Shown one piece after another: positions 51,314 through 64,000 of a stretch of 64,000 bases of DNA; positions within the stretch are counted from its first letter, which is position 1, and the number at the start of each line of letters is the position of its first letter. Source of the DNA: Oreocharis arfaki (Eukaryota; Chordata; Aves; Passeriformes; Paramythiidae); assembly GCA_013398015.1 (NCBI GenBank), contig VZRR01002165.1:434001-498000 (forward strand). The letters are read 5' to 3'. Below the pieces are notes generated by a model. The model ran no database searches and was not told where the DNA came from. It saw only the letters and a program-made list of their open reading frames with translations. A program made the translations under genes and the position numbers.

Positions 51314-54300
51314 GTCTGTTCCACAAGGCCTTATTGAAGAGATGTGATTGGAAAAATGCTCCAGGCCAGTCTCAAGAAAGTGGTTTCAGAGACTGGAAAA
51401 GGAAAACAGTAGTGGGAGTAAATTAACATTTTTTATATGTTAATAAATGCAAATAAAATACCTTCTAATAAGCAAAAATCTATGTAAAGCTCCCCAAAGG
51501 ACTTATGGCCGTATTTTGAGACACACACTCAGGCGTAGCCCACAGAACTCAGAAGGCCCCTGCAGGAGATATTCAGGAGAATATTTCATGTCAAAAGGAA
51601 AAGCTGGCCGAGATGCACTGGGTAGGGCTTTTACAGGGAGACAGCTACAGTTTAGGGGAAGATGCTCTATTTTAAAGCTTGGAAATTTTAATATAGGAGT
51701 TGAAATTCTTTCCAAAATCTTTTCCTTCATCACTGCAGAGACATTTGCTGAAAGCAGACAAATACATGATTAAGTAACAGGAAAACAAGCTGGATGACAA
51801 GTAATGCACTTTGATAAGTGAGTGTGTCAGAAGAAATCACTGTGCATAAAGCTATGGCAGAGCTGTGTTGGGTCTTCACTAAGATCCTGTTTCTTTAAGA
51901 ATTAGACTCCGTGATAATTAGAGATTTGCAACACTGGTGTCTCTTACATGGAAGCTATTCTGTGATAAATGCACCTGATGTTGGTGTGCTTGTCTATGTG
52001 CATGAAGCAGAAAATAATTATGCTGGTTTGAAATGTCCTTTCAGTGGCTTAATGACATTCAGAAATGGTTGTTGATCTGATGTTGCTTTAAAAGGTAAAA
52101 GAAAAATAAATATTATTGACCCAATAAATATAATTCTTTCAAGAAATATTCCCACTCTAGACTAGACATCACTTAGTCATCCTTTTGTCCCTTTCTCCCA
52201 CCATATGCTTAAAAATGTCACAATGCTCTGTTTCCTGAAGTTTTCCAATTAGTTCCTTTACATTCTAGATGCGGAACAACATCTGTTCCTCTTATTTCTT
52301 CTTTCATCTCAAGAAATACGTTTGGTTTACAACCATAGAATTAAATCTGCTCTTACCTCTGCAAGCATCACTCACACAATCCTTTGATGTCAAACCAGTG
52401 GCTCTCATATCCGACTGCAAAGCTAGAAGATGGATTGACTTTTTAAAATTTCTTAGCCAATACTATTTTTTTTCTTTTTATTTATTTTTTTTCATGTAAT
52501 TATAGAGACCGGGTGTTCAACTGACATAAACCTACCCCATTCCATTCTTCTTCCATGTTTCTTCATTGTTTTACACCTAATGAAGATTTAGCCCTGCTGT
52601 TCTGCAAGAACAAAAGCTAATGTGATTCTGTTTGTTAACCTGCTTGAGCATGCAGCAGCAGTACTGATGGTATTAGCAGAAATGAGCACACCTTGGGAAT
52701 AGCAGTTTTTACTTTTTTACTTTTACTTTCCCAGCTGGGAAAACTCAGTTTGTTTTTATTAAACTTCTAAAAGTTCTGTGATTGTAAGGAGTGCTTAGGG
52801 GTCTGATAACACACACAGTGCAAACAGTAGGTTATGTAGCGCAGGGGAGTAAATACACAAACACCAAAACACACAAAAAGGGTGAAAAGCAGTCTGCCAG
52901 AACAAGTATTATGACACCAAAGCTATGGGGAACCCCATATTTTGTACCCAGCTAAGAAGAGTTACATGGATAAAGGACACCTTCACGAAACACAGTGAGA
53001 TAATCCTCTAGTATAAGTAACCAGTTACCATCTGGCCATTGTCTCTGCCTGAGGCTTGTTTTTGTTAGGATTTCTACAATTTCTGTAAACTGTCTTAGAA
53101 AATATTCTTCTTTACCAAATATTTTTTTGCATATTTGTGTTTTGAGCTGGGCAGGTCAACTCCACATGGTGCTTGTTGAGGTCTTCCAGACATCTCCGGA
53201 ATACTGTGGGCAGTGACAATTTTTCAAGACATCCAAGCATCCAGAAGCTTGCCAAAAGTAGTCTCCTCATGTAGCAGTAGGTGTTGCAAAGCTGGGGAGA
53301 CACATCTGGGTGCCTGTGTGATCTACAGGTCCCACAGAAATAGAAGTCAACTTAAAGAGAGTCAATCCTTTTCTTGCTGCTGTGGCCAACTCACACGATC
53401 TTTAATGTGCTCTTCAGACAAGGGAGTGATGCTTTTCCATGGACAAATGGATGAAAAGTTTCTCTTTTAGGATGCCATGAGCTGAGGTGTGGTGGCTGAA
53501 ATGTGCATTATCTACTATTTAATGCCTCCCAAGTTCAACATGAGAGAGGTAACAGAGAAAAAACCTGCATTTACAAATATCAACATTAATTTCTAAAGCT
53601 TCGTTAAATGTACATTTTATCTAAATATCTATCACTATTGCTACCATAAGTTTTATCTTTATACTTATCAGCTTGTGGGAAAATACATTTCTCAGATGGA
53701 AGCAAAGTCAGTAGAAGTTCATTTTGGTGACAGACTTATTTTTCTATTTTGAAAAACTCAATTGTCTTTCCTCTACTATAGTTGTCAAAGCATTTTATTT
53801 TCATTTAAGTCCCTGTCTTAAAAAAGCTGAATTGGTAACTTGCTACAACTATTAAGAAAAACAAGGCTATTATTCCCCTACTTAACATTCTCCACAAATT
53901 TTTTTGAAATATTTTCATGACCAGGATTGATGAAATTTAAACACCATCTTTCTTGTGGTCTTTCATGTGGAGAACTGTGGTCTCTCTTTGATGATAAAGA
54001 AGTTAAATGAGCTGAATTTAAAGCAGGCTCAGCTCTGGCCATGACTTCCTGTAATTGTTTTCAAACACCTTGATTTAAGATAACTTGCCTGAGAGCAGCA
54101 CAATATAAATGGCATTACTTTACTTTTTAATAGTAAGTTCACTTTATCTTATGACTATCTGAAAAAGCTAGATATGGTTTTATATGATCACTGAAATACA
54201 AGTGCTTAGGTGAAAGACCATAAACATGAGCAAATGTCTGGTGTCGGGCACAGAGCTCTACTGAGACTGGGCAGTTTCCACTGCACTGCCAGATCTCTCA

Positions 54301-54906
54301 TTCTCTATTGCTTTTGCTCGGTGCCGAGATTGTAATGTTGTTTATTTCTTAATTTTGCAGAATGTAGCCAGGATTTTTAAAAGATTTCAAGAAACAAGAA
54401 ATAAATTGATCATATTAATTTCTGGGGCAGAAGGTAAATAATAACTAACTTTCGTAGTGACTTAAAAGTTATGTTCTGCAGAGTCCATTAGAAAAGGTTC
54501 TAACAGAGACAGCTAGGTCAGCTCTAGATTGTGGTCTGAGATTCTGTCAGGAAAACAGACTTGGATTTGGGATGTCTTGGAAAGTTGTAAATTCATGAGG
54601 AATATTTGCTCTGTCAGACTTGTTTGGAAGGAACTTGTCACTTGTCAGTTATGCCAGCTTCTGCAAGGCTCCAGCTGCACGGGGACAAGGAGAATCTGCC
54701 CCATTCTCCACTGCTCCTTCAGAGCAGTTTCATGTGCCTCCTGGGACACACTACAGCTCCCACAGATGGTTATTCCTTAACTCAGAGATTCTGCCACATG
54801 TTCATCTGAGTTGTATAGGTCCAGTGGTCCAATGGAAAAAGTCCATTGGAATACAGATCTAAATCCTTCTCTTTCTATTCTTGAATGATCTAAGAGTTAA
54901 AGAAGC
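51314..54906. other. Non-coding unique sequence
   Basis: No supported feature. Short T-rich runs occur near 52466-52495 and 52710-52730. Three overlapping + strand frames at about 54529-54862 are under 85 codons and lack recognisable protein similarity. Confidence 0.58.
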
Positions 54907-55028
54907 CTTTGGACAACACTCTCAACGCACATGGTGTGACTCTTGGGGATGTCCTGGGCTGGGCTAAGAGTTGGACTCCATGATCCTTGTGGGTCCCTTC
55001 CAGCTCAGCTGATTCTGTGATTCTGTGA
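54907..55028 (+). mobile_element. CR1 LINE 3' end (plus strand)
   Basis: The sequence tttggacaacactctcaac, gcacatggtgtgactcttgg, gatgtcctgggctgggc, agttggactccatgatcc, ttgtgggtcccttccagc ends with the tandem tail attctgtgattctgtga at 55012-55028, which marks the 3' terminus of avian CR1. Only about 120 bp of the 3' end is present, so it is heavily 5'-truncated. It is in the opposite orientation to the copy at 27271 and covers a shorter part of the same region. Confidence 0.94.
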
Positions 55029-58000
55029 GGATGCAGCCCAGGAGGATTCCGTTCATGGCTAGTCCTTGTCAAGCTCTGGCTTGCGCAAAAGAGAATACCA
55101 ACAGGGAGAAAACTTGGAATTTTTGCATCAAAATTTTGTTGGTTTTGGCTACAAAATAGGAACAACTTAATCTGAAATTTGTTTGGACATAGCAGTATGT
55201 GGCTAAAATGATGATAATCAGTAAAGAGAACGTACAGACTAGTGCAAAACCAAGAAAAAACACATGTTCTAATGATGCTAGTTACCAAGTTTTGCTATAG
55301 CCTGATAACAGCTGCTTGTTAATATGAGAGTTTCTTTCATGATATTGGGAATCTAATAAATTCTGAGGTACCAGTTCTTCATTTTTCTTAGTGTAGGTGA
55401 GTTTAAGTGCAGAATCTCTTTTATTTGAAGCCTCATGAAAGAGGAAATTGCAAGATTGGCACTAATGTTTGCCGACTTCGTGCTCTTATGGCACAAGCTC
55501 CGCGGTACTTTAAGAGATGAGCATTCAGAGGTATTCAGAAGTCTGTGTCTCTTGTTAACAGTTTCACTGTTGGCATTTTTAAATGTATTTTAGAGAATTC
55601 TACCACTTCGGCAAATCAGACATTTCAAGCGATGTTTTAGAGCACCATTAGAAAGAATTTTCATTAAACAAAAAACCTAATCAGGAACAGAGTTTCTGTT
55701 TTACTTTTACATTCTGAAGTTTGTGAACAATTATAACATCTGAAAAGGTTAAGTTGGTCTTCAATGCAGGACTGGTTTTGAGGTTCACTAATCTGAATAA
55801 TGAGTAACACTAATTATTAATTATTGCCATCAGGAAAATGTTGTCTTGCAGTATTTAACAACAGAAAATAAAGTCAGGGACAGTTTACATGGAAAAAAAC
55901 AAAGCTACAGCTGTGTCAAAATTATTAATAGAGTTACACACACCTCCATGCATCTGGTTCAGGTAAAACAGTGGCAGGATGAATAATTGAGGTTTTGTCT
56001 GCCATAAAAGTTCAATATGCTTAAAGTGCTGACTCTTCATGATCCTGCAAACATCACATTTCCTCTTAGGTGATGTAATTTGTCATTAAATAAAAAAAAA
56101 AAAGAAACACAAAGATCTTAAAAGATGTCTAATATTTTTCCTATTCTAGGTCTGATGCATGCACAGAATTGAGAAAATTATCATTTTTGTTTTGAGTAGA
56201 ATGCCAACAATTTTTAAACAAATAAAGACTAACAAAAAAATTGTAATATTTCCAACCACTCTTTGGATCTTTTTTTGCTTAGTGACAGTACGAAACAGTA
56301 GCAATCTTGGCTTTTCTTGTTGACTGAGGTTTATTTATGACATATGCTTGGGTGCTGGTTATTTCCATCTCTACACACTTTGTCCTTCAGCATTGTATAC
56401 ATCTTAAAATTTGCAACCATGTTTCCTCAAGGTATAAATCAGAACAGGAGACTGTTTTTTGTGAATTTAACTAACCTGAGAACTCACACACTGAATTACT
56501 TCTTCTTGAGCTGGTATTCATGGGGTTTTTAAAAATATATTCAAAAGGGAACATTCTTTAATTTGTTGTGGAGTAACAAATGTGTTTATTTACTTACCAC
56601 AATATGACCCACTGACTCTGAAAGTCTTCTAAAGATCAACAAAAATTTATTTTTGTTGTTGCTGAAATCCTAATAATTATTTTCATAGATTCTTGAGAGG
56701 TTACAAGAACAGGATCTATCTAAGAGTCTCAGTCACTGTGTTCTTTTAAACTGTTTTCTTTGTTAAACTTGGGGGTTTTTTTTGTTGTTTTTTTTTGTCT
56801 TATTTCCTTTACTCCTTCTTATTTTAAATTTTTTTATAACAACCATTTCTACTACATGCTGGCATTGCTCTCATAGGCGGTTAAGCCTTCAAAGTGTGAT
56901 TTTGCTCTTGGAAGAGCTTTCTGACACTTGCAGGTTGGAATGCTGAGCTGTTTTTGATGCTGAGAATGTTCTGAAAAGCAATCACAAGGAAAGTATTTGC
57001 CAAATGTTGTGTTGGAACTACAAATCCTAAAGCACCTTGTGCCTGTGAGAACACTGCCAAAACCTTTCTGATTAATTTGCTGAAGCATTTTGTTCCTGCT
57101 ATCTCAGCAAATATTTACCTTGCAGAAGTCCCTGGTGTTCTGGCACGGCTGTTGGGGATCTCTATGAAGTTTGAGTGTGTTTCCCCTTTTGCTTCTGCAA
57201 ATGCTGCAGAGTAAGCAGACACTTAGATGCCATAGGACCATGTATTTTTTAAAGTTTTTCTTTGTTTCTCCAAGTTTTGTAAGGCCTGCTGTTTAGGTCT
57301 TGTACAAACCAGTTTCAGGCTCAGTTTTGCAATAGCAGAGAAGCTGAATTCCTGATTCAGCTTGGCTCCATACCTGCAGAGTGGTGGTATCCTGGAAACT
57401 GCTGATAAAGGTTAGCCATTTTCAGTAGTGGTACCTAGGAACATGTTATTAATTATTGGTTTGCCCTTTCTTCTGAGAAAGCTTGCTTATCTCTTGTTCT
57501 CACCTTCCAAAAGAATAGCCTGCATGGGGAAATCAAATTGTCTAACAGCTAGCTCTTCCATGGTATAAACCAATTACCATTGTAATTGATTTCTTGAATT
57601 GTCTTAAACAGTTTGGTGTACTCAGGTACACATTGTGTGCAGGGCTTGGCACAGCTGTGTGATCAGCATTCTCAGCATGGTGAGCTGGATTCAATTCCCT
57701 GGCATTATATTTCCATTGGATTCTGTGTCCCCACTGCCCTGAGGGCTCAATTCCATAGTGATGCTCTTTTGAGACACTTGTCCTGATGCACAAACCACTG
57801 GTTATTAATGTCACTCTGCCATAGGAGCCACTGGATGAGTAGCATGGCAGTATCTTTCTTCCCAAGGAACATTGGGAACTTGATTGTTATGAACCAGGAA
57901 TGACATAACAGCCAGGCAAGTTCCTTTTATGATTTCACTTTAGATTTTGGAAAACAAATTAAAAATTCATATTGTGATATAAAGGAATTATCACAAATTG

Positions 58001-59036
58001 TCCTTAAAAATGCCTCAGCAAAAAAAAACCAACTTGTTTTTTCTTACACCTTCAAAAATATTTTTAATAGGAGGGGAACAATTTTTAAAATCAATATTTC
58101 TTATATTGGCCAGGCAATCTCAGAAGACCTTACCAATGCAATGCATTTCTTTTATTATCAAAATCTGGACACTTATTAAGCTTGTAGTTTGAAAGGGACA
58201 AAGAACTTCAGAATGTGATTCCACATGTACCTCTTACAAAAATATCTGCCTTTGGTTTCTCAAATCCGTGCTATATTTAGGGTATTTTATTAACGTGCAG
58301 ATGTAATAAATATTATATGTAAAACTGCAAAAATTAGTTTTCATTGATATTATTGCCTAATTTTGTGTTCCTTTCCTTAATAGTGAAAAAGGGTTTTTTG
58401 TGTTGTTTTATTATCTTTATGCTGAGTAGACTTTCTGCTGAGCTTAAGGGCAGCTGTGTGTTTGGTCCATGCAGCACAGTTTCAGGATGTATAAAGTACT
58501 AGGTGTGAGCATTGCCAGAATGTAAGTACAACTAAACAGTGTGGATGTTATTTTCTCACTCATTGAAAACAAATTTTTTAGAACTGCATTTGTGACTGTG
58601 TTTGTGTGAGCATAAATTCAAATCCACATGTCCTAGTTACAATCCAGTTACAAGAGTGGAATTCTGAGGGATTCAGCTCCTTGGCACAGCAGCCTACACG
58701 TGAGATGTGGAGCACTCTGACCACAGTAGTGATAAAACCAAACTCTGAAAGGAGATCACAGACAAAAACATCTCAGTCCTTTGATATTTTTACTAGGTTG
58801 TTCAGTAGTATGCATACCTTAAGTAATACAATTATCTTCTCAGTTTCTTCTTGCTAAGACATCATTTTGTCCTAATTACAGGCTGGGATTGGGACTCTCA
58901 GCTGTGATTGAGATACAACTCTGAGATTAATTTTATATCATGACTTTTAATCTTTTTTCAGTGTGGTCAACATGCAAAAAAAAATTCTCATTACTGCCAA
59001 CCAGCAAAATACCACAATGTGAGTACAGTTTCAATA
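55029..59036. other. Non-coding unique sequence
   Basis: No gene is supported. There is an A run at 56092-56103 and a T-rich stretch with short G insertions at about 56771-56800. The patch at about 57600-57840 is less AT-rich and could be an old transposon, but I could not match it to a family. Confidence 0.58.
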
Positions 59037-59087
59037 CTTAGGGGTCTTTCAAACTATGGTTAATAAGTATTGTGGAAAGACCCTTAG
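59037..59087. other. Inverted repeat / hairpin
   Basis: GGGTCTTTC at 59042-59050 pairs perfectly with GAAAGACCC at 59075-59083. Outside these arms a few more pairs, including G-T pairs, can extend the stem to about 12-13 bp. The loop is 24 bases. It is too short for a typical pre-microRNA, and no T-run terminator follows. It may be a remnant of a small inverted-repeat element or chance. Confidence 0.6.
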
Positions 59088-60604
59088 CAGCACTTTTTCT
59101 GAGTTTAGTTACTGCTCCATTTTCGAGCAGACTGGAAAGAGTTGTGGTACTGTTGATTCTTTATGATTTCTCAAATTCATACAAAATGGAAGAACTCGGT
59201 TTCGATTTTCCTACAGTTTTGCAGAGATAAGACTTTTCTTGCCTGTGTGCTGGATGCACAAGTGATCCATGATGTAAATACAAGCTTTTTCTCAACCCAT
59301 ATGGAAATGAAACACCGAGTCCTGTGTGTTAAGCACTAGAGAGAAAAGCCTGCTTGGACATTTCCTCAAGAAAATGATAATAGCCTTCAAACTGTAACAG
59401 CTCAGACAGGGTGTCCATTAAGCTTAAAATGACTCATTTGGTATGTTTTTTTAAGTTTTATGTCCTAAGGAATTTGAAGGGTTGACAGATTTATAAAGTG
59501 CCGGGATGCAACTAATGCCACAAATTTGTTCAAATCCTAGCAAACCCATGCTTGAATATGGCAGCAAGTCAAAGGGATAGAAAATTCTGGTAATATTTAT
59601 TATTTGTGTTACAGGAGTGCCTAGAGGCTCTGATTGGGAATGGCATCCTTTATGCTGGAGGCTGTGCATATCTGCATGAAGCTAATCTCTGCTTGAAAGA
59701 GCATACAGTGTGAGGCAACAAATAAAATAAATAGAAACAAGGGCAAAGAGATTTAAAGGATTAGGAACTGGGAAACAATAAGTACATGTGTCTGTACAGG
59801 ATCTCTGTACAGTTACTCTTATTTTTTTTAAATCATAATCGTACCAAAGCAACATGCTGTGGGAAAAAAAGATTGTTTCTGAACCAGCATGCATGTAAGA
59901 AATAATTTAACTCTTTGTTCTGCTACAGTCTCACTGTTATACTTTGGAAGATAGAGAATTTGAATTGTAATAGGAAGAAAATATAGATAACTATCCCATG
60001 AGAAGTAAAAATTACTTTCAGAATGTCACATTCTTCAGAGTTGGATAGTAAAGAATTATAGAAACTTTGATGTAGTTGCTATGAGTAATAAGTTTATTTA
60101 ACTTCGAATCAGCCTTCAGTGGATGAATTGAAAAGTATGGTGCATGATGGGATTAGCAAAACTGGATTTGAAAATGAAATTCCACTCACTGTGAGAGAGA
60201 AGTTATAGGAAAAGAAAGAAATGAAAAATAGAAGCGATTGGAAGACCCATAATATAATGTTAATTTAAAGTGTGGTGAGTGGAAATGAAATGCATTCAAT
60301 CTGAATTTTCTGAGTTTATGCAGTTCCCGTTTAACAAAAGGAGAGCTCTGTACCTCCAGTAATAATGATTTCTACTGATTGAAAGATACCAGAGCTCTTC
60401 TCAATATAAAAAATATGTTGAGATCAGACAACAGTGAAGGGATACAGTAATTGACTCGTAAGGAAAAAGTAATTAGTCATTTACAGAGACAGGATACTAT
60501 AATATATGATGAAAATATGCTAAAATCAATGGGAATTTTTAATTCAAAAAAATGTGTATTTATAATTGCTTTCAATGGGGAAGTGAGTTTATTCATATGT
60601 ATGC
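59088..60604. other. Non-coding unique sequence
   Basis: AT-rich sequence with no recognised gene or repeat. Confidence 0.6.
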
Positions 60605-60650
60605 ATCTATCTGTCTGTCTGTCTGTCTGTCCATCCATCCAACTATCCAT
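60605..60650. repeat. Compound tetranucleotide microsatellite (CTGT/CCAT)
   Basis: Five consecutive CTGT units (60611-60630) preceded by atctat and followed by ccatccatccaactatccat. A standard compound tetranucleotide repeat that is likely to vary in length between individuals. Confidence 0.93.
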
Positions 60651-63600
60651 ATAGGAAAGTTAAATTCAAGAATATCACCTCAGCTGATAAAAATAACCAT
60701 TGGGAATACCTGTCAGGCAGACAAATGTTTCTGCTGAAGAGGCCAAAAATATTTCCCCACAACACTCTTTGCTGGGAGGAGTAACGAGGCAGTAAAACAC
60801 GGTATAAACCAGAAAATCACAGCACTCTTTTAATAGAAATTTTACTCTCATTTCAGGGTTCAAGGAGTTCTAAAGAGAAATATAGCTTCAGAAACCCATG
60901 AAAAACGTTAGAAAAGAATTAAATAACTTCTTAACTTTCTGTAGCATAGGATTAAACACCAGATTCCTGACATAGTTATGCTGTGATAGATGTGGGAAAC
61001 TGTAATTTCTCCCATTGAGTTTATAAAGCAGGCCTTTGTGGAATAATCTAAATGGTTTGTCCTGTATCTGAGGGAGAGACAGAGGCTCCAAATGCCTAAA
61101 GTTTACCCTTCCTTGATAGCCAGAATAGATGTCTGGTTTCATTTATGGGCAACTGCCTGAGTTTGAAAAATCAGATCTCTCCAAAAGGCAATTACATTCC
61201 TAAATCAACTAGTTGATATTGCTGGAATGAAGGGCTGAATCAAAGTGTAAGTGTGTGATTTTTTTTTAAATCAAGTGCGGTGATTTCTAGTTCACATTTT
61301 GTAACAGACCGGCACCGGGATTTTATCTTTACCTGCTACCCAAAGTCAGAATTAATGTTAACCTTTATCTACTACTTAATTTAGGTAATATGAGGTAGGA
61401 GTTATTTCAAAATGATAATCATGCCTTGAAAGTGTTTGGGATTTCCCCCCATTTAATAGTGAGGCAATACTCCAACGTATTTACATGTATTTGTATATAT
61501 TTTCCCAATAGTTTTAATCAAGGGCTGCTGTGGATATTTCATAAAGCAAACAGCAGTACTGAAGAGGATATTTCATAGAAACTCTCTTCCTTCCCTCTTC
61601 TCTCCCTGAGTAGATAAACAGCCATGTGGTTGCACTAAATGTCAGTGGGAGTTTCATAACATATTCCCTCTCAGTGTCTTTTGAAGAATATTACCAGTTC
61701 CCAAGGTACTCCAAAATCACTACAATTTATAAACTCATTGCTGAAACTTTGGATTTTTGTAGTTTGGAGAAGTAAAAATTCAATGAGTTCACCTAAAATC
61801 CTTTTGTGTTGTCATCACAATGCAATGGGAAATGTGACCTGCTGGGAAGGATTGTGCACCTGCACTCCTACTACACTGCAAGGACAGATCGCTGCTGAAG
61901 CACTTTCTTACTTGAGGGATCAGGAAACATGTGATTAAACTCTCCTGGCTGGAGTTTGAGGGTTTGTGTATTGGTGGAAATTAACACACAATAAGATCAT
62001 ACAAATTTACACGAAGCTTTACTGTGTACTATCTTCCTAAACTCCCAAATCTTCAGATGCTAACTTGGTCCTAACTCATGAGGTTCAGAGATTAATTTCC
62101 CCCACCAAAGCCCCATGTGACCAATTGGATCTCTCTTTACTGAAGACTTTGTTACACTTCTCTGTATTTTTGGCAAGCAGATGTCCCAGATGATGCTACA
62201 GATGATTTAATAACTTTAGCAAGGTGTTTGCCCTTCAGACAAATCTAGTTCTTACTCTGATCCAAGTATGAGTTTTTATTTGTGAGGGCCCTCTGTGAGC
62301 TGAAACACACTCTGGTCACTTCCCAAATCATTTCTGTTACTGAGACAGAGAGTGACATTCACATCTTCCCATGACTTGGCTCTTTAGTGTGGAGATGGGT
62401 CATTTTTCTTCCTCTGGCTAGATTACGTTAATGAATTTTCTAAACATGGCCCTCTCTGTGACCATCTGCACCCTGGAGGCACTTGGAGTGGCTGCAGTGG
62501 CCTATTACTGAGAGGATGCAGAAAATCACATTGGAGTGCTTGGGCTGAAGCTGAAAACCCATGCCACTTTCCTGTTTTATTTATGCTCCTTCATTGCAGG
62601 GTGAGGATTAGTTTGCATTTGCCACTTCCTTCAGCTGCACATGGAAATAGCAAACAGTTTTTATCTCATGCACAAGGCAACAACTTGGTGTGTGACTGAC
62701 CCACAGCTTCAGAGCAGTAGCAGGTCTTTTTATGGAATATCATCATTATCCTCCTTCCATAAATATATGCCCACCAGAACCATCATGTTCTGATCTTTGC
62801 TTCTTAAATTTCAAAACGGAAAACAGTGGGTTTGTTAGGGGTATTTTTTTGGATTTGTTCCTTGTGGGAATATAGCAAATGGAAGAGAGGAGATTTCTGT
62901 CTTTGTCTCTTGTACTACCACGCTGTAATACACAGAAGAACAGAGTGGAAACAGGTTTTTGAACTTCCTTTGCCCCTGGCAATTGGGCAACAAGTGCCTG
63001 GTCCTCTCACATTATAAAGGGCAAGGCATCATATTCTGTGATGCTCCTCTGAGTAACAAGGAGGGAAATGACTCATCAGAAGTGGACCCAGAAATGCGCT
63101 GTGCCAGAGCCCTGGGAAATAAAAACACCATGATATACCTTAGATAAACATACAGTCCATAACAGACCATTATCTAAACCACATAATAAAGGGTGATAAA
63201 ATTATGACCTTCAGCTCCTACCACAGTCTTCTACATCTCCAGCTAAATGAACAGCAATTTCATTTGAAAACCATTGGATTAGCAATTCAGATTATACTTT
63301 GCACCGAAGGAAAACACTGGCATTTAGACATATCTAGTAACAGGCAGTAGAACTACCTTAGGTTCTACAAATAAATTGCAGACATATATAATTAATATCA
63401 TTTATATCTATAACATTTCCCTTTTAGAAGGATATTGCTTTGATTTACTGACTCTGTAACACTGTTCTGGACATCGGAAATAGGACTGACCCCTCAGGTC
63501 ACCCAAGTCCTCCACTCTGCTGGAGCAGGTTTTATAGCAGGATCCCTTCCCACATCACTGAACTGCAGCCACTTCCGCTGTCACTGGGCAATTAATCTGC

Positions 63601-64000
63601 CATACACCCACCCATCATATCACTATCCTAAAAGGGGGCAAATTAAACTATGGGAAAATCAGTATGTCCTTGGAAATTACCTCTGACCCTGACAGTTTGA
63701 TAGGCAGATAACCTGCTGAGAGAAGCCACTTTATAATTGCTTTCACACACTCTACATGAGCTGAGAATCCTGGTAAGAGAATTTAGGGAGTTATAGGACA
63801 ACCAGAGGTCATTTTTACTAGAAGATAACAGAAGGAAAGTGCTTTTTACAACATGAGTGTATCTAGGCTTGTTCCTTTCTAGGCTAATACATTCACTTTT
63901 TAGTCCAAAAAGGAATTGCCAAGCCTGATACAAGCTGTTTAATAACAAGTTATTAATTTCTGAATTGTCTCTGTTAATTCATAACAGACAACAGAAAAAT
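60651..64000. other. Non-coding unique sequence to the window end
   Basis: No supported gene, RNA or transposon. The part at about 62900-63130 is slightly GC-richer but matches nothing I recognise. The last minus-strand frame (63643-63948, 101 codons) has no visible domain. Confidence 0.58.

Noticed and set aside
54890..55288. 132-codon minus-strand open frame
   Set aside because: Its C-terminal part is the antisense of a CR1 3' end, the remainder has no recognisable domain, and CR1 codes on the other strand.
59037..59087. MicroRNA precursor
   Set aside because: The stem is only about 12 bp with a 24-base loop, shorter than a normal pre-microRNA stem.

Overview
The window looks like non-coding nuclear DNA from a bird, most likely a songbird (passerine). 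It is AT-rich and poor in CpG, and has no open reading frame with the features of a protein-coding exon. The bird assignment rests on two CR1 LINE 3' ends: one at 54907-55028 on the + strand, ending in the 8-bp ATTCTGTG tail repeat, and one at about 27271-27486 on the - strand. Several LTRs of avian endogenous-retrovirus type support it. The CR1 sequence style (gagctggaagggaccc, cacaaggaccatcaaagc) is the one I associate with passerines; that narrower call is from memory of the family and is not proven here.

Layout. 1-8.6 kb: unique AT-rich sequence with a recent 66-bp-period duplication (5311-5435) and a 56-bp duplication (6384-6495). 8.6-15.1 kb: three truncated copies of one LTR family, two antisense (8672-9070 and 14659-15040) and one sense (about 10700-11089). 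15-27 kb: mostly unique, with a weak CR1 tail (15825-15895) and a possible old LTR (23635-24091). 27.2-27.5 kb: CR1 on the minus strand. 31.56-32.13 kb: a GC- and CpG-rich LTR-like block between matching 8-bp flanks. 37.1-38.3 kb: a CCCTTT hexamer tract of ten regularly spaced CCC runs, then a complete solo LTR (37584-38289) with a perfect 5-bp target-site duplication. 38.3-64 kb: mostly unique AT-rich sequence with a 43-bp duplication, a short CR1 end, a small hairpin and a tetranucleotide microsatellite.

No genes work together here. The window is best read as intergenic or deep intronic DNA whose visible structure is transposon remnants, simple repeats and small tandem duplications. The longest reading frames (168, 135 and 132 codons) fall on LTR or CR1 sequence and are not credible genes. 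I found no tRNA, rRNA, CRISPR array, operon or retroviral gag/pol/env coding remnant, and no evidence of a new multi-gene system. The most solid observations are the solo LTR with its target-site duplication, the hexamer tract with G-quadruplex potential, and a series of two-copy tandem duplications.
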